Assembly: GCF_016858305.2 (NCBI RefSeq)
Contig: NZ_CP074436.1
Span: forward strand, 3,926,001-3,990,000
Source: Polaribacter sp. Q13
GTDB taxonomy: Bacteria > Bacteroidota > Bacteroidia > Flavobacteriales > Flavobacteriaceae
Direction: 5' to 3'
DNA: 64,000 nt
Each line of letters begins with the position of its first letter. The stretch's first letter is position 1. Position numbers and translations under genes: made by a program. Shown here piece after piece: positions 17,403-26,208 of the stretch. The notes under the pieces are model-generated. The model ran no database searches. It was not told the DNA's origin and saw nothing but the letters and a program-made list of their open reading frames with translations.

Positions 17403-18307
17403 TGATTCGATATGTTAAAAGGAAAGATTTAGAAGTAGTAAAATATGATGCTTGTATTGATAATTCTTTGCAGTCCAATATTTACGGATATTCTTGGTAT
17501 TTAGATATTGTTGCAGATAATTGGGATGTTTTGGTTTTAGATGATTATAAAGCGGTAATGCCAATTCCTTGGAAAAAAAAGCTATTTATTAAATATGTGT
17601 ATCCCCCTTTTTGGTTAATTCAATTAGGTGTTTATTCTATAGAGGTTGTAGATGAAAATGAATTTTTAATTGAATTGTTTAATGATTTTAAATTTGCAGA
17701 AACTAGAACAAATACCTACAATTCTTTTTCTATGTTTAAGGCTTATGAAAGAGAGAGTGAATTGCAGATTTTATTAATGGAAAATGATTATGCAGCTCTT
17801 TTTAATAACTATAGAAAAGATAGAAGAAAAGATGTAGCCAAAGCAAAAAAGTTAGATTTAATAGAGAAATGGAAAGATAATTCTGAAGAGTTAATTGAAC
17901 TTTTTAAAAATAATGTAGGTAAAAGAACTCCATATATTGTTGAGAAAGATTATGATGTTCTTAAAAAACTAATTACTGTTTGTTTAGAAAAAAAGGTAGG
18001 AGAAATTCTTTCTATTTATGATAAAGATGATCATTTGGTGGCATCAGGTTTTTTTCTGAAATATAAAAAAAAGGTTACAATTTTGGTGTCATCTACAGAT
18101 TTTAAAAACCGAAAAAATGGTGCGAATACTTTTTTAATTGATCGTGCAATTTATAAGTTTGAAAAGAATTTTAGTGTTTTTAACTTTGGAGGATCATCAC
18201 TACAGACTATTGCAAAATATTTTTTAAGTTTTGGAGCTTCTACTTTAAAATATCCACAGATAAAATACAATAACCTACCTTTTTTATTAAAACTTTTTAA
18301 GAAGTAA
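17402..18307 (+). CDS. FemAB/GNAT-like acyltransferase
   Basis: 301 residues, soluble. The region YRKDRRKDVAKAKK (about residues 140-155) followed by a GNAT-like fold (HLVASGFFLKYKKKVTILVSS, NFGGSSLQTIAKYFLSFGA) resembles the acyl-CoA or aminoacyl-tRNA dependent FemAB/GNAT acetyltransferases found in surface glycan loci. The 1-bp overlap with the deacetylase gene suggests coupled translation and a shared substrate, perhaps acylation of the amine the deacetylase exposes (inference). Its 3' end overlaps the convergent hexapeptide acyltransferase gene by 11 bp. The donor and acceptor cannot be told from sequence. Confidence 0.7.
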   Translation: MIRYVKRKDLEVVKYDACIDNSLQSNIYGYSWYLDIVADNWDVLVLDDYKAVMPIPWKKKLFIKYVYPPFWLIQLGVYSIEVVDENEFLIELFNDFKFAETRTNTYNSFSMFKAYERESELQILLMENDYAALFNNYRKDRRKDVAKAKKLDLIEKWKDNSEELIELFKNNVGKRTPYIVEKDYDVLKKLITVCLEKKVGEILSIYDKDDHLVASGFFLKYKKKVTILVSSTDFKNRKNGANTFLIDRAIYKFEKNFSVFNFGGSSLQTIAKYFLSFGASTLKYPQIKYNNLPFLLKLFKK

Positions 18308-18908
18308 TATTGATGAACCTTTCAAATTGTTTGGGTATTTTTTTATTGAAAATTAATTTAGAAAAATCTTCTGAATAGCTCTTTTTTTCTTTAATTACTT
18401 TACAAGGATTCCCAACAGCAATAGAATTAGAAGGGATGTCTTTTACAACTACAGAGTTTGCTCCAATAATTACATTATTACCAATTTTTACTTCTGGTAA
18501 AATGGTAGTATTTGCACCAATCCAAACATTATCACCAATAATAATTGGATTCCCCTTTATATGATTTGTTAAATTATCACCATCATGATTAGAGGAAATA
18601 ATAGAAACACCTGGAGCTAGTTCTATATTACTACCAAAAATAATTCCGTTACTCGCTTGAATGTAGTTGTGAATATTATCACCTGGATCACAAAGAATTC
18701 CTTTTGATATTTTTTCTGGAGAATGTACTTTTGAAGTAAAATGAACAGGCCATTTTACTTTTGGATTTAATCTAAATAGTTTCTGAGGTATTAAGTAATG
18801 AAAAAATAAAATATAATAACGTTGGTAACCATATTTAGGTCTGTAATATTCTGGATATAAAAAATTTATAATCCATCCAAAAAAGAAGAAATCTAGTTTT
18901 TTAAACAT
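18297..18908 (-). CDS. Left-handed beta-helix (hexapeptide) acyltransferase
   Basis: 203 residues. The C-terminal part has the hexapeptide pattern (IIIGDNVWIGANTTILPEVKIGNNVIIGANSVV) and ends with the LbH signature SIAVGNPCKVIKEK. The N-terminal half (FHYLIPQKLFRLNP..WPVHFTSKV) matches the colanic/O-antigen acetyltransferase type that acetylates glycans with acetyl-CoA. A catalytic His is plausible in SSNHDGDN at about residue 110. It overlaps the flippase gene upstream by 8 bp, so they are one operon on the minus strand. Confidence 0.85.
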   Translation of the reverse strand: MFKKLDFFFFGWIINFLYPEYYRPKYGYQRYYILFFHYLIPQKLFRLNPKVKWPVHFTSKVHSPEKISKGILCDPGDNIHNYIQASNGIIFGSNIELAPGVSIISSNHDGDNLTNHIKGNPIIIGDNVWIGANTTILPEVKIGNNVIIGANSVVVKDIPSNSIAVGNPCKVIKEKKSYSEDFSKLIFNKKIPKQFERFINITS

Positions 18909-20163
18909 TATTTTTTACAAGCTGTTTTAAATGATTTAAAAAATAGGCGAGTAATACTAAATAACCTATTCCACCAAAAATAGCAAGAATTATAATTGTT
19001 ATGGTAATATCTGAATAAAAATATCCAACATAAATTGCAATTATATTAATTACAAACAAATAACTATTAAAAATTAAACTTTCTAAATTTTTATTTAAAA
19101 CCACAATTAAACTACTTATGGGGTTAAAAGAAGCTCTTGCAAAGATAAGTATAGATAAAATTAAAGTATAAGTTTTTAAGTTAAGCCATTTCTCTCCTAA
19201 ATACAGTTCTAAAATGTATAGTCCAATTGTATTTATTAGAACAAGAAACCCAAACATTATAATAAGATTTGTACGTACAATTCTTTTAGTAAGTTTATAC
19301 AATTCATTTTTATTTTCTTTAAAAAGTTCAGAAGATTTTTGAAAGAAAACTTGAGAAATAGAAGTAGAAATTAGAGATAAGGGAGTTCCTAAAATTTTGA
19401 TGCTAAAAAAGTAAACTCCTGCTTCTTTTGCTCCGAAGAAACTAAGGATTAAGATAGGCATTAAATTAGTTGCTAAACCATTAATAGTGTTAGAAGGTAG
19501 CAAATATTTTACAATGGAGGCATTAGAATTGATGCCTTTTCTTATTTTTCTAAAATTTGGTATCGAAAACTCACTTTTATTTCTGAATAAATAATAAACT
19601 AATAAAAGCAGTTGAGAAATTAAAAAACCAATGATTAAACCTAATAGATTATAAAAACTATAAAGTAACATTTGTAAGGCTACATTGCTAATTGTAAAAA
19701 AAACCCTTGCATTAGAAATGGTCGAAAATTCTTTTTTAAAGGTGAAAAAACTTTCGTTAACGAGGTTATATGCAAACAATAAGGCACCAACTATAGATAT
19801 AAAAATAATATGTATAGAAAGTTTTTCTTCAAAAAAGTAATTTGATGTAAGAAGTAGAATAAGTATGATAAATATTGATAAAAATGGAATTAAAATCAAT
19901 AAAAAATTATACCAATTTATACTTTCGTTTTTATCTTTAGCAATAATAATACATTTATCTAATTGTAATGTTGTAATTATAGATACAATACCAACAATAC
20001 TTATAAAAACGCCAAAAAATCCATAGGCTTCTTCTCCATACATTTTTGCTAGAAAAACTGTTCCAATAACCGCTATAATTTGTGCAATTATAGTTCCTCT
20101 AAACATTATAAGAATGTTTTTATAAAAAAAAGATAATGGGTTTTTGTGTATTTTAGCTTTCAA
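18901..20163 (-). CDS. Oligosaccharide flippase family protein (Wzx-like)
   Basis: 420 residues with about twelve hydrophobic helices in the MATE/MOP-type arrangement. The opening KNILIMFRGTIIAQIIAVIG and the segment LPSNTINGLATNLMPILILSFFGAKEAGVYFF are typical of polysaccharide biosynthesis flippases, which move lipid-linked repeat units across the inner membrane. The start is TTG at 20163; the first ATG would be codon 20 (20106) and would trim the first helix. A promoter at 20178-20206 fits the TTG. It forms an operon with the hexapeptide acyltransferase. No glycosyltransferase or polymerase lies nearby, so the rest of the pathway must be elsewhere. Confidence 0.85.
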   Translation of the reverse strand: MKAKIHKNPLSFFYKNILIMFRGTIIAQIIAVIGTVFLAKMYGEEAYGFFGVFISIVGIVSIITTLQLDKCIIIAKDKNESINWYNFLLILIPFLSIFIILILLLTSNYFFEEKLSIHIIFISIVGALLFAYNLVNESFFTFKKEFSTISNARVFFTISNVALQMLLYSFYNLLGLIIGFLISQLLLLVYYLFRNKSEFSIPNFRKIRKGINSNASIVKYLLPSNTINGLATNLMPILILSFFGAKEAGVYFFSIKILGTPLSLISTSISQVFFQKSSELFKENKNELYKLTKRIVRTNLIIMFGFLVLINTIGLYILELYLGEKWLNLKTYTLILSILIFARASFNPISSLIVVLNKNLESLIFNSYLFVINIIAIYVGYFYSDITITIIILAIFGGIGYLVLLAYFLNHLKQLVKNNV

Positions 20164-20177
20164 ATAGTTTCTTTGTT

Positions 20178-20206
20178 CAAATATAATGTAAATGAAAAAT
20201 ATACAA
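20178..20206 (-). promoter_or_regulatory. Candidate promoter of the flippase operon
   Basis: On the minus strand TTG (20206-20204) is followed after 18 bp by TATATTTG (20185-20178), an exact TAnnTTTG match. The -33 element lies inside the first codons of the divergent HAD gene. The TTG start codon sits 14 bp further on. Confidence 0.5.
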
Positions 20207-20878
20207 CACGTCTTTTTCGATTTAGATCACACTTTATGGGATTTCGAAAAAAACTCAGATTTAGCTTTTCAGAAAGTTTTTACCAAACATAGTATTTTGG
20301 TAAGTATCGATTCTTTTTTAACTGTTTATAAACCTCTAAATTTTAAATATTGGAAATTATATAGAGAAGAAAAAGTAACTAAAGAAGAGTTAAGATATGG
20401 CAGATTAAAAAAAAGTTTTGATGCTTTAAATTATACAATTTCAGATGATTTAATAGATGAAATTGCTATAAATTATTTAGAATTTCTACCTCATTTTAAT
20501 CATCTTTTTGATGGAACATTTGAGATTTTAGATTATTTAAAAAGAAAGTATACATTACATATTATTACCAATGGTTTTGACGAAGTACAGCATAAGAAAA
20601 TGATGAGTTCTAATATATATCATTATTTTGATAAAATTATTACTTCAGAATCTGTAGGGGTTAAAAAACCAAATGCAAAAGTGTTTAACTATGCTTTAGA
20701 ACTTGCAAATGCAGATAAAAGCAATTCAGTTATGATTGGCGATAATTTAGAGGCAGATATAGAAGGAGCTATAAATGTAGGGATGCAAGCTATTTATTGC
20801 AATTTTGAGAATAATTCATTTAATAACAATGAGTTAATTTCTGTAAAAACACTTTTAGAAATTAAACAATATCTTTAG
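20192..20878 (+). CDS. yjjG: YjjG family HAD nucleotidase
   Basis: 228 residues with all four HAD motifs: DLDHTLWDF near residue 10 (nucleophile Asp and acid Asp), ITNGF near 127, the Lys of VKKPNAK near 155, and MIGDNLEADIEGA near 180. The LDHTLWDF form with a cap domain after motif I is characteristic of the YjjG noncanonical pyrimidine nucleotidase group, which dephosphorylates dUMP/dTMP-like and modified pyrimidine nucleotides (house-cleaning). It is divergent from the flippase with only 28 bp between the starts. A generic HAD phosphatase is the alternative. Confidence 0.82.
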   Translation: MKNIQHVFFDLDHTLWDFEKNSDLAFQKVFTKHSILVSIDSFLTVYKPLNFKYWKLYREEKVTKEELRYGRLKKSFDALNYTISDDLIDEIAINYLEFLPHFNHLFDGTFEILDYLKRKYTLHIITNGFDEVQHKKMMSSNIYHYFDKIITSESVGVKKPNAKVFNYALELANADKSNSVMIGDNLEADIEGAINVGMQAIYCNFENNSFNNNELISVKTLLEIKQYL

Positions 20879-21015
20879 CTTAAATAACGTTTTCTATTTA
20901 ATATAAAGAAAAGTTAATTTATACAGAATAACCTAAAATATCATACAATTTAGCGATATTGCATCAGCAAATAATAGATCTCTTCAATGAGAAATTAATT
21001 TAACATTCAATTAAA

Positions 21016-21762
21016 ATGATTAAAAAAATAATATGTAGTTTTTTGTTTTTAATAACAATATCAGCATTTAGTCAACAAGAAAAAATAAATAATTACAAAT
21101 ATGTAATTGTACCAGAACGTTTCGATTTTTTAAAGACTGCAGATCAATATCAAACAAGTTCTTTAACAAAGTTTCTTTTAAAGAAAAAAGGGTTTGATGT
21201 TTTTTTAAGTAATGAAAAATTACCTCAAGATTTAATGCTAAATAGATGCAAAGCATTAACTGCAATTGTTATTGATGATTCTAGCATGTTTACAGTTAAA
21301 AGTAAAATAGAAATGCAAGATTGTAATGGAAACGTTTTATATAGTTCTGAACTAGGTAAAAGTAAAGAGAAAGATTATAAAAAATCCTATCAAGAAGCTA
21401 TTAGAGATGCTTATGATTCTATGGTAGATTTAGAGTATAATTATACTCCATTACAAGAAAAATCTATTAAAGATGCAGGTTTAGAGGTAGAAGAAGTATT
21501 GCTTGTTCAAAAAATGGTTTCTAAAGAAATTGCTGTTCCAAAAGGTAGTTTAGAGGTTTTGTATAGTCAAGCTAAAAAGAATGGTTTTCAGTTAGTAGAT
21601 ACTACTCCTGCAGTTGTTTTTCAGATTTTAAAAACAAATGTAAAAGATGTTTTTGTGATAAAAGATAAAAATGGAATTATCTACAAAAACGGTAATAACT
21701 GGGTAGCGGAATATTATGAAAATGAAGAATTAGTAATAAAACATTACGCTATTAAGTTTTAA
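21016..21762 (+). CDS. Secreted hypothetical protein
   Basis: 248 residues beginning with a Sec signal peptide (MIKKIICSFLFLITISAFSQ). I do not recognise a named family. The mature part starts NNYKYVIVPERFDFLKTADQYQTSSLTKFLLKKKGFDVFLS, reads as alternating beta strands and helices to about residue 140, and has a second small domain at about 170-248 with short strands (VFVIKDKNGIIYKNG). The Gln after the signal and the soluble character fit a periplasmic or outer-membrane-peripheral protein. It stands alone, ended by a strong bidirectional terminator shared with rarA. Confidence 0.7.
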   Translation: MIKKIICSFLFLITISAFSQQEKINNYKYVIVPERFDFLKTADQYQTSSLTKFLLKKKGFDVFLSNEKLPQDLMLNRCKALTAIVIDDSSMFTVKSKIEMQDCNGNVLYSSELGKSKEKDYKKSYQEAIRDAYDSMVDLEYNYTPLQEKSIKDAGLEVEEVLLVQKMVSKEIAVPKGSLEVLYSQAKKNGFQLVDTTPAVVFQILKTNVKDVFVIKDKNGIIYKNGNNWVAEYYENEELVIKHYAIKF

Positions 21763-21821
21763 TAGTCCATAACAAATTTAAATTCAATAAAATTTGGTTT
21801 TTTAAAACCCCATTTTATTGT

Positions 21822-21871
21822 AAAAAAAAAGATGTCATCTGGAAATAATTTCTGATGACATCTTTTTTTTT
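21822..21871. terminator. Bidirectional terminator between the secreted protein gene and rarA
   Basis: A 10-bp stem AGATGTCATC/GATGACATCT (21830-21839 with 21854-21863) has a 14-nt loop. It is flanked by an A-tract on the left and a T-tract on the right, so it can end both converging transcripts. Confidence 0.85.
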
Positions 21872-21894
21872 GCAAATAATAAATCTATTATTAT

Positions 21895-23166
21895 TTAATA
21901 TTTATAACTGTCTTTCCATCTATTCTTTAAGGTTTCTCTAAATTGATTTTCTCTTGCGTTTTTGCCTGGTTCATACAATTTTGTTCCAGCTATTGCATCG
22001 GGTAAAAATTGTTGTTCTATAAAGTTATTTGGGTAGTTGTGCGAATATTTATATTCTTTACCATAATCTAAATCTTTCATTAATTTAGTAGGAGCATTTC
22101 TTAAATGAAGTGGAATAGATAAATCTCCTGTTTTTTGAACCAAACTTTGCGCTTCATTAATGGCCATATAAGAAGCATTACTTTTAGCGGAATTTGCTAA
22201 ATAAATGGCACATTGACTTAATATAATTCTAGATTCTGGATGACCAATAACAGAAACTGCTTGAAAAGTATTATTTGCTAAAATTAATGCAGTTGGGTTG
22301 GCATTACCAATATCTTCCGAAGCTAAAATTAATAGCCTTCTAGCAATAAATTTTACATCTTCACCACCTTCAATCATTCTAGCCAACCAATAAACAGCGG
22401 CATTTGGGTCACTACCTCGTATAGATTTTATAAAAGCAGAAATAATATCATAATGTTGCTCACCCGTTTTATCGTACCTAACGGTATTTTTCTGGATTTT
22501 TGCTAGCACTAAATCGTTAGTTATTTCAATTTCATCATCAGCAGAAACTAATAATTCGAAAATATTTAAAAGCTTTCTGGCATCTCCTCCAGAAACTTGT
22601 AATAATGCATCCGTTTCCTTTAAAATTATTTTTTTGGTTGATAAAAGGGCATCTTTTTCCATTGCTCTATGCAAAAGAGCAATGAGATCGTTTTTATCAA
22701 AAGAATTTAGAATATAAACCTGACAACGAGAGAGTAGGGCGGGAATCACCTCGAAACTAGGGTTTTCTGTAGTAGCACCAATTAAGGTTACCCAACCTTT
22801 TTCTACAGCTCCTAAAAGAGAGTCTTGTTGAGATTTACTAAATCTATGAATTTCATCAATAAAAAGAATCGGATTTTTAACAGTGAATAAACCGCCGCTT
22901 TTTTTAGCCTTTTCTATTATTTCTCTTACATCTTTTACACCAGAACTAATAGCACTTAAAGTATAAAATGGACGTTTAGATTCTGTAGCAATAATATTGG
23001 CAAGTGTTGTTTTTCCAATTCCAGGAGGTCCCCATAAAATTAACGAAGGAATAATTCCTTTTTTTATTAAGTTGGTTAAAATACCCGTTTTACCTACTAA
23101 ATGTTGCTGACTGATATAGTCTTCAAGAGTTTTGGGTCTAATTCTTTCTGCCAAAGGTTCATTCAT
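21895..23166 (-). CDS. rarA: Replication-associated recombination protein A (RarA/MgsA)
   Basis: 423 residues of the clamp-loader-like AAA+ ATPase family, which acts at stalled replication forks. The opening [22 protein letters not shown] is the family signature. Walker A is GPPGIGKTT near residue 47, Walker [10 protein letters not shown] near 100, sensor 1 IGATTENPS near 130. The C-terminal tetramerisation domain contains [14 protein letters not shown] and [11 protein letters not shown]. Length is normal. A divergent rhomboid gene begins 77 bp upstream, with an ATTTCTG/CAGAAAT inverted repeat between them. Confidence 0.95.
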   Translation of the reverse strand: MNEPLAERIRPKTLEDYISQQHLVGKTGILTNLIKKGIIPSLILWGPPGIGKTTLANIIATESKRPFYTLSAISSGVKDVREIIEKAKKSGGLFTVKNPILFIDEIHRFSKSQQDSLLGAVEKGWVTLIGATTENPSFEVIPALLSRCQVYILNSFDKNDLIALLHRAMEKDALLSTKKIILKETDALLQVSGGDARKLLNIFELLVSADDEIEITNDLVLAKIQKNTVRYDKTGEQHYDIISAFIKSIRGSDPNAAVYWLARMIEGGEDVKFIARRLLILASEDIGNANPTALILANNTFQAVSVIGHPESRIILSQCAIYLANSAKSNASYMAINEAQSLVQKTGDLSIPLHLRNAPTKLMKDLDYGKEYKYSHNYPNNFIEQQFLPDAIAGTKLYEPGKNARENQFRETLKNRWKDSYKY

Positions 23167-23184
23167 TCAGTAAAAATAATAAAG

Positions 23185-23199
23185 ATTTCTGACAGAAAT
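23185..23199. promoter_or_regulatory. Inverted repeat between rarA and the rhomboid gene
   Basis: ATTTCTG-A-CAGAAAT is a perfect 7+1+7 dyad. It lies within the divergent promoter region and its right end overlaps the rhomboid -33 TTG, the position expected of a repressor operator. No regulator can be named. Confidence 0.4.
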
Positions 23200-23228
23200 T
23201 GTAAAAATCTAAATTGGTTCTATTTTTG
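23199..23228 (+). promoter_or_regulatory. Promoter of the rhomboid protease gene
   Basis: TTG (23199-23201), a 19-bp spacer and TATTTTTG (23221-23228) match the Bacteroidota consensus exactly. The upstream in-frame TTG at 23214 lies inside this promoter, so the real start is ATG 23244. Confidence 0.65.
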
Positions 23229-23243
23229 TTATTTTTATGCTTG

Positions 23244-23930
23244 ATGAAAGAACAGAATCAATTAAAAATATCTAAATCAATTTTCTTAATTCCGGTTGCA
23301 TACATTGTAACAATTTGGTTTATTTATTGGATTGAAATTCAATTTGATTTAAATTTTAATAAATACGGAGTTTATCCAAGGACTTTGGTGGGGTTTAGAG
23401 GTGTTTTCCTAACACATTTTATACATAGCAATGTTAGTTACCTTTTTAATAATTCTATTCCTTTATTTGTACTTTTAAGTAGTCTTTTTTATTTTTATAA
23501 AGATGTAGCGTATAAAGTATTACTTCTTGGTGGTTTTTTTACAGGTTTTCTAACTTGGTGTATTGCTAGAGAATCGTATCATATTGGAGCAAGTGGAATT
23601 GTATACCTCCTTTTTAGTTTTGTTTTTTTTAGTGGAATTATTAAAAGACACTATAGATTGGTGGCCTTATCTTTAATAATTATATTTCTTTACGGAAGCA
23701 TGATTTGGTATGTGTTTCCTATAAAAGAAGGTATTTCTTGGGAAGGGCATCTATCTGGTTTTCTAGTAGGTGTTATTTTTGCAATTCTTTATAGACATAA
23801 GGGAATTGTAAAAGAAGATCATCAATTTACAGAAACAGAATTTGATACTTTGTTTGATGAACATGGTAATTTTGCTCCGCCAAGAATAGAGGAGGAGTTA
23901 GGTGATGAAAGAATTGAGGATAATTTATAG
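23244..23930 (+). CDS. Rhomboid family intramembrane serine protease
   Basis: 228 residues from ATG 23244. Six hydrophobic helices are visible. The catalytic Ser lies in HIGASGIVYLLFSF (GASG, TM4) and the catalytic His in WEGHLSGFLVGVIFA (TM6). The L1-loop-like stretch HFIHSNVSYLFNNSIPLF is also conserved. Rhomboids cut single-span membrane proteins inside or near the bilayer; the substrate is unknown. A hydrophilic acidic tail (about residues 195-228) extends into the cytoplasm. It is divergent from rarA and convergent with rlmB through a strong shared terminator. Confidence 0.9.
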   Translation: MKEQNQLKISKSIFLIPVAYIVTIWFIYWIEIQFDLNFNKYGVYPRTLVGFRGVFLTHFIHSNVSYLFNNSIPLFVLLSSLFYFYKDVAYKVLLLGGFFTGFLTWCIARESYHIGASGIVYLLFSFVFFSGIIKRHYRLVALSLIIIFLYGSMIWYVFPIKEGISWEGHLSGFLVGVIFAILYRHKGIVKEDHQFTETEFDTLFDEHGNFAPPRIEEELGDERIEDNL

Positions 23931-23940
23931 ATTAAAATAA

Positions 23941-23975
23941 AAAATCACTTTGATAAAATGTATCAAAGTGATTTT
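23941..23975. terminator. Bidirectional terminator between rhomboid and rlmB
   Basis: A perfect 15-bp stem (AAAATCACTTTGATA with TATCAAAGTGATTTT) has a 5-nt loop. A and T ends on both sides allow termination of both converging genes. Confidence 0.85.
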
Positions 23976-23983
23976 ATTATTTT

Positions 23984-24004
23984 GCTAACTGCTAACTGCT
24001 AACT
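23984..24004. repeat. Heptanucleotide tandem repeat at the rlmB 3' end
   Basis: GCTAACT occurs three times in a row, then GCTATTC. The rlmB stop codon (23992-23994) lies within the repeat, so the last residues of RlmB (IAVSS) are encoded by repeat DNA. It is one of four 7-bp-period repeats located at gene 3' ends in this window. Confidence 0.75.
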
Positions 24005-24753
24005 GCTATTCTTTGTCTAACCGTTTCATATAAGAAAACACCGCAAGCTACAGACACATTTAAAGAAGCTATTTCACCTAGCAAAGGTAATTTTGCTTTA
24101 TAATCTACCATTTTTAAGATGGAAGGATTTACTCCTCTATGTTCAGATCCCATAATAATTGCCATGGGTTGTTTAAAATCAACATCATATATAGAATCTT
24201 CAGTTTTTTCAGTGGCAGCAACTGTTTTAATTTCTGATGCTTGTAATAAAAATATTGCATCTTTAATGTGGTCTACTTTACAAATAGGAATTTTAAAAGC
24301 GGCACCTGCTGAGGTTTTTATGGTTTCAGCATTTACGGGAGCACTTCCGTTTTTCTGAATAACAATTCCATTAACTCCAGAACATTCTGCCGTTCTAATA
24401 ATGGCACCAAAATTACGTACATCAGATACTTGATCTAATAATAAAAACAAAGGAGTTTTTCCTTCTTCTACAGTTTTTTCAATCAATTCTTCTAAATCGT
24501 AAAACTCTACTGGAGATATTTGAGCAACAGCACCTTGATGATTACTGTTTTTAGATAATCTGTCTAATTTTTCTACAGGAACCATACTTGTAGTAAGGTT
24601 GTTTGTTTTAATTAACGTATTCAGTTCGTAAAACAATTCTCCTCTTAGTCCTTTTTGTAAGTATATTTTATTAATTGAAGAACCACTTTCTATGGCTTCA
24701 ATTATGGCTCTAATACCAAAAATATTGGTAGTTGGTGTAGTTTCTGTTGTCAT
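23992..24753 (-). CDS. rlmB: 23S rRNA (guanosine-2'-O)-methyltransferase RlmB
   Basis: 253 residues of the SpoU/TrmH class of SPOUT methyltransferases, which use SAM to methylate the G2251-equivalent of 23S rRNA. Motif 1 is DVRNFGAIIRTAE near residue 111, motif 2 IIMGSEHRGV near 200, motif 3 LNVSVACGVFLYE near 232. An N-terminal substrate-binding domain (FGIRAIIEAIE) is present, as in RlmB and not in TrmL. The C terminus runs into the GCTAACT repeat. TrmH-family paralogues are the only alternative. Confidence 0.9.
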   Translation of the reverse strand: MTTETTPTTNIFGIRAIIEAIESGSSINKIYLQKGLRGELFYELNTLIKTNNLTTSMVPVEKLDRLSKNSNHQGAVAQISPVEFYDLEELIEKTVEEGKTPLFLLLDQVSDVRNFGAIIRTAECSGVNGIVIQKNGSAPVNAETIKTSAGAAFKIPICKVDHIKDAIFLLQASEIKTVAATEKTEDSIYDVDFKQPMAIIMGSEHRGVNPSILKMVDYKAKLPLLGEIASLNVSVACGVFLYETVRQRIAVSS

Positions 24754-24787
24754 AGTGCAAAGGTATGTTAATTATTGAAAATATTAG

Positions 24788-24820
24788 ACAAAAAAAAACC
24801 ACCTCTTTAAGAGGTGGTTT
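24788..24820 (-). terminator. Terminator of the downstream SusCD operon
   Basis: AAACCACCTCTT and AAGAGGTGGTTT form a near-perfect palindrome (24796-24820). A T-tract follows on the minus strand, 24 bp past the last gene of the operon. Confidence 0.85.
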
Positions 24821-24843
24821 AAAATATTTCTTAATCTAATTCC

Positions 24844-25515
24844 TTAATGATCATCAGCTGCAAATCCAGTTTTTCTATGACCAGATATCACATATGTTTC
24901 ATCTTTTGAATTATCATAAGTTACACTGTTATATTCCCAAGCAAATTCTTCTACTTCTGGGTCAGCTCTTAACTCAACAGGCACAGCTTTACTCGTAAAT
25001 TTTACAGTACCACTGTATAGTTTAATTTTAATATATAAACTATCTACAGGGTTACCACTTACGGTAGTGGCTGCATCTGGTAGGATTTTACCTTCTAGAA
25101 TAGTATTTCTAATGTAATCTCTATCTTCTATTACTTCTTGCCCTAATGCTGTAGGCTTAGTACTAGGGTTAGTAATTGCAAGAACATTATTATCCAAATC
25201 AGCAAAAGTAGTACTTTTAGATTCAAATGCTGATGATGTACCTTCTAATGAGAATTTACTTTTAAAAGGAAATATACCATCTGTATCCTCCATCCATACT
25301 TCATTAGAAATATTTTCTGCAGTATTATATATTAAAAGTTGTACATCATGATCGTACGCAACCAAATTACTAGTCATATCTTCGTTATATAATTCCCAAA
25401 AATAAGTACCAGAATAATCTAGTGTATTGCTATCCCAAATCTCAATATCTTCATTACAAGAGGATAGTGTCATTACTACGGCTAGCAATAATGTTTTTAT
25501 TATATTTTTTTTCAT
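24844..25515 (-). CDS. SusCD-associated lipoprotein (PF12888-like lipid-binding family)
   Basis: 223 residues with a lipoprotein signal ending LSSC (Cys20), then a beta-rich domain. The pattern DYSGTYFWELYNEDM near the start of the mature protein and the end ISGHRKTGF resemble the 'lipid-binding putative hydrolase' family found downstream of SusCD pairs; this is recognition by pattern, not by search. No catalytic triad is evident. It is the last gene of the operon, 4 bp after the DUF5011-like gene. It is probably a surface lipoprotein that helps capture the same ligand. Confidence 0.65.
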   Translation of the reverse strand: MKKNIIKTLLLAVVMTLSSCNEDIEIWDSNTLDYSGTYFWELYNEDMTSNLVAYDHDVQLLIYNTAENISNEVWMEDTDGIFPFKSKFSLEGTSSAFESKSTTFADLDNNVLAITNPSTKPTALGQEVIEDRDYIRNTILEGKILPDAATTVSGNPVDSLYIKIKLYSGTVKFTSKAVPVELRADPEVEEFAWEYNSVTYDNSKDETYVISGHRKTGFAADDH

Positions 25516-25519
25516 TTTT

Positions 25520-26197
25520 TTAGTTTTTTGTTAAAGTTACAGTAAAGCCAAATGTTGGCGAGTTATTTACCTTAAAGTTAAGTTTGTTTTCAGTTACAGA
25601 ATAGGCTGTATTTGTTAAACTCCAAATTACTCCAAATGGTTTTGTTTGTGCATCCAATAATGTAATAGTGTTGTCTAGGTTTAAAAGAAAAATTAGTTTA
25701 TAAGCATATGCAGGGCCATAACCAGCTGTTTTTTCATAATGCCCAGCAAAAAAGTCTGAAGCTAAAAATACACCTTCAGAAAGTTTTGTTATTACACAAG
25801 CCTCGTTATAATGAGTTTTTCCATCTCGTTCTCCATTATAAACACCTTCTAAATTAATGGTTGACGTATTTGTAGGTGCTACTACAACTGTTCTTGTAAC
25901 TCTTTTTTCAAAACCATCCTGGTTTAAAGCAGAGTAACTTACTGTATATGCTCCAAGTGTAGATGTATCAACATTTCCATCAATCATAACGTCTACTTCT
26001 TCACCATCTTCTAAACCTATAGCTCCTTGTTCATTATAAGTATCATTTAATCTTATAACTTCAATTGATGGTCCGTTTAATTCTAAATCAACATATGAGG
26101 TAATTCTAGATAGATTGTCTGAACTATCACTGTCTTCACAAGAAATAAAACTTGTAGTTATTAATATAGTAAGTATTAAATTAAATATTTTTTTCAT
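25520..26197 (-). CDS. DUF5011-like Ig-fold lipoprotein
   Basis: 225 residues. The signal peptide ends in FISC (Cys20). Residues about 40-108 look like a DUF5011/HYR-type immunoglobulin fold (GPSIEVIRLNDTYNEQGAIGLEDGE...GAYTVSYSALNQDG). The C-terminal 100 residues form a separate beta-rich domain (YNGERDGKTHYNEACVITKL). Such proteins are commonly encoded after susD as accessory surface glycan- or peptide-binding lipoproteins. It lies 11 bp after susD and 4 bp before the next gene. Ligand unknown. Confidence 0.75.
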   Translation of the reverse strand: MKKIFNLILTILITTSFISCEDSDSSDNLSRITSYVDLELNGPSIEVIRLNDTYNEQGAIGLEDGEEVDVMIDGNVDTSTLGAYTVSYSALNQDGFEKRVTRTVVVAPTNTSTINLEGVYNGERDGKTHYNEACVITKLSEGVFLASDFFAGHYEKTAGYGPAYAYKLIFLLNLDNTITLLDAQTKPFGVIWSLTNTAYSVTENKLNFKVNNSPTFGFTVTLTKN

Positions 26198-26208
26198 AAT
26201 ATATGGTT

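Noticed and set aside
23214..23243. TTG-initiated N-terminal extension of the rhomboid protease
   Set aside because: It lies within a perfect TTG-N19-TATTTTTG promoter; ATG 23244 is the better start.
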